From: an uncultured Ruminococcus sp.
GTDB taxonomy: Bacteria; Bacillota; Clostridia; Oscillospirales; Ruminococcaceae
Direction of reading: 5' to 3'
DNA length: 7,176 nucleotides
NCBI GenBank assembly: GCA_947177345.1
Contig: CAMWUB010000068.1
Coordinates: forward strand, 1 to 7,176
The notes under the pieces were generated by a model that saw nothing but the letters and a program-made list of their open reading frames with translations, ran no database searches and was not told the origin of the DNA. This document shows, piece after piece, positions 5,926-7,176 of the stretch (positions are counted from its first letter, which is position 1; each line of letters begins with the position of its first letter). Made by a program: the position numbers and the translations under genes.

Positions 5926-7176
5926 ATCTGTGTTATACTGAATTTTCCGTCTGCAAGAACTTCAATTCTGAAATTATTCACTCCGGAACGCTTTACTTTT
6001 TCGTTATCGTCAAGATATATACTGTTGTCGTCGTATTGTATATCGGTATTTTTTGTGATTCTACCGTAAAATATAGTAAGCCCCCTGTTTTCCGGAACTT
6101 CGTTCTTTGTGGAAATGAAATCTATTTCAGAATTTTTATATGTTATCCTTAAAATGTAATCTTCATATATGATACTGTAATCTTCCGCATCTATGTGATA
6201 GCCGTCATTGAAAATAACAGCTTTATCATCACCACACGGATATATATTACCGTATGTAAAAATATTTTCTGTTTTTATATTGTTGAGTTCATTCATATAT
6301 GATACATACAATGACTGAATATCACTATGAAGTATAAGATAATCTATATTTTTTATATTATTGTCTGCAAGATATTTACTTACATATTCCGGATTTCTGT
6401 AACCGGAAAAATCAATCACGTAATTTTTCCTGTGATACGATACTATAATAGCTGTTTTTTCGTTTCTTCCGACGACCGCAACTATAAATTTATCATATTG
6501 TCGTCTTTCATAGAGTGCATTTCCGCCGGAAACTACAAACAATGAAAGAGCTATCGCAAGTGATATAAATTTTCTGTTTTCTGTGAATATCTTAACCATC
6601 GCAACCGCAACAACACATATTATGGCGAGTTTTCCGGCTATATCGTTACCGCATGAAATATATGAAAAATCAAGTCCGGAAATTTTCTCAGACAGGAGCA
6701 GGATTATTTTTATAATTCCGCCTGATATTTCCAGTATCGGAAGCAATCCGCCTGTTATAGTGTAAATCATACCAATTACCATACAGAACGTACATAACGG
6801 AATTATTATTATATTTGTCACCGGAGATACTATTGATACTTCGTCAAAAAACATCATACTTAACGGCATTATGAAAAGTGTAGTACATAACATTACAAGA
6901 AAACTTTTTATTATTCTTTCCGGAAGTTTTTTATCCGGAAGATTTTTAACCATATACGGTGCAAAAACTCCGATTCCGAAAGTTCCGCCTACTGACAATA
7001 TAAATCCCTGACTATATATAACATATGGATTCACAATGCATATCAGTAGTACCACCACAGCAAGCGAATTGAATGTATCATTACGCCGTCGGAAAAATCC
7101 GGCAGAATACGCTATATCAGCCATTATCACGGCTCTGACCGCAGATACCGGAACTTCTGACATTATAAGCATAAGT
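5919..7176 (-). CDS. comEC: ComEC/Rec2 competence protein, C-terminal part (cut by window edge)
   Basis: The 3' portion of comEC; about 417 residues after the first in-frame Met are visible, but that Met is internal and the true start lies beyond 7176. ComEC forms the inner-membrane channel for DNA uptake in transformation. Seen, numbered from that Met: the competence-domain signature 'VRAVIMADIAYSAGFFRRR' (12-30) and 'NPYVIYSQGFILSVGGTFG' (48-66). Several membrane segments follow up to about 214, then a C-terminal soluble domain (about 227-417). The position corresponds to the beta-lactamase-like domain, where 'HxDxDH' is expected. Here it reads His282-Ser-Asp284-Ile-Gln-Ser, so the second Asp and His are missing, and the 'DVGQGD' entry motif is not recognisable. 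The extracytoplasmic nuclease activity proposed for this domain is therefore doubtful, while the channel may be intact. Next to holA, as in many Firmicutes. Confidence 0.9.
   Translation of the reverse strand, partial: LMLIMSEVPVSAVRAVIMADIAYSAGFFRRRNDTFNSLAVVVLLICIVNPYVIYSQGFILSVGGTFGIGVFAPYMVKNLPDKKLPERIIKSFLVMLCTTLFIMPLSMMFFDEVSIVSPVTNIIIIPLCTFCMVIGMIYTITGGLLPILEISGGIIKIILLLSEKISGLDFSYISCGNDIAGKLAIICVVAVAMVKIFTENRKFISLAIALSLFVVSGGNALYERRQYDKFIVAVVGRNEKTAIIVSYHRKNYVIDFSGYRNPEYVSKYLADNNIKNIDYLILHSDIQSLYVSYMNELNNIKTENIFTYGNIYPCGDDKAVIFNDGYHIDAEDYSIIYEDYILRITYKNSEIDFISTKNEVPENRGLTIFYGRITKNTDIQYDDNSIYLDDNEKVKRSGVNNFRIEVLADGKFSITQMR

Noticed and set aside
7161..7172. Methionine codons near the right edge as the start of comEC
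   Set aside because: The visible sequence begins inside the competence domain, with membrane segments and the N-terminal domain still missing, and no ribosome binding site can be seen. The frame stays open to the window edge.

Overview
The window looks like a chromosomal piece of a low-G+C Clostridia bacterium, most like Ruminococcus or a close relative in the Oscillospiraceae. The inference rests on the AT-rich composition, the comEC–holA–RNase M5-like gene order, the DUF2325 gene and the MBOAT/DHHW acyltransferase pair. No database search was possible. All eight genes lie on the minus strand, so they read from the right end to the left end. No tRNA, rRNA, CRISPR array, insertion sequence or phage gene was seen.

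Seven genes form one very tight unit, in transcription order: the 3' part of comEC (cut by the right edge), holA (DNA polymerase III delta), a TOPRIM RNase M5-like protein, an MBOAT-family membrane protein, a DHHW/AlgX-like membrane-anchored protein, a short-chain dehydrogenase and a small polytopic membrane protein. Gaps are 7–18 nt, and two junctions are 4-nt ATGA overlaps. The holA ribosome binding site overlaps the comEC stop codon. An intrinsic terminator follows the last gene at about 369–403. No promoter was found inside the unit, so it is probably transcribed from upstream of comEC, outside the window.

Beyond the terminator, a separate unit begins at a near-consensus sigma-A promoter (TTGACT, 17 bp, TATACT) and encodes a 93-residue DUF2325 protein. 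A 34-bp symmetric element covers the -10 box and the start of the transcript. It consists of two TTAG-N6-CTAA boxes, the core pattern of DtxR/IdeR iron-repressor operators. This suggests metal-responsive control of the DUF2325 gene.

The most unusual content is the acyltransferase pair. MBOAT and DHHW/AlgX proteins normally work together to O-acylate extracytoplasmic polysaccharides. Here the MBOAT protein has Trp-Tyr-Arg where the family has Trp-His-Gly, so the catalytic His is gone. The partner reads Asp-Thr-Arg-Leu where the family has Asp-His-His-Trp. Both frames are intact and otherwise family-like, which suggests a retained pair with lost or altered chemistry rather than decay. The beta-lactamase-like tail of ComEC also lacks much of its metal-binding motif. 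A second, compositional oddity is the high density of the tetramer CCGG (57 by hand count).
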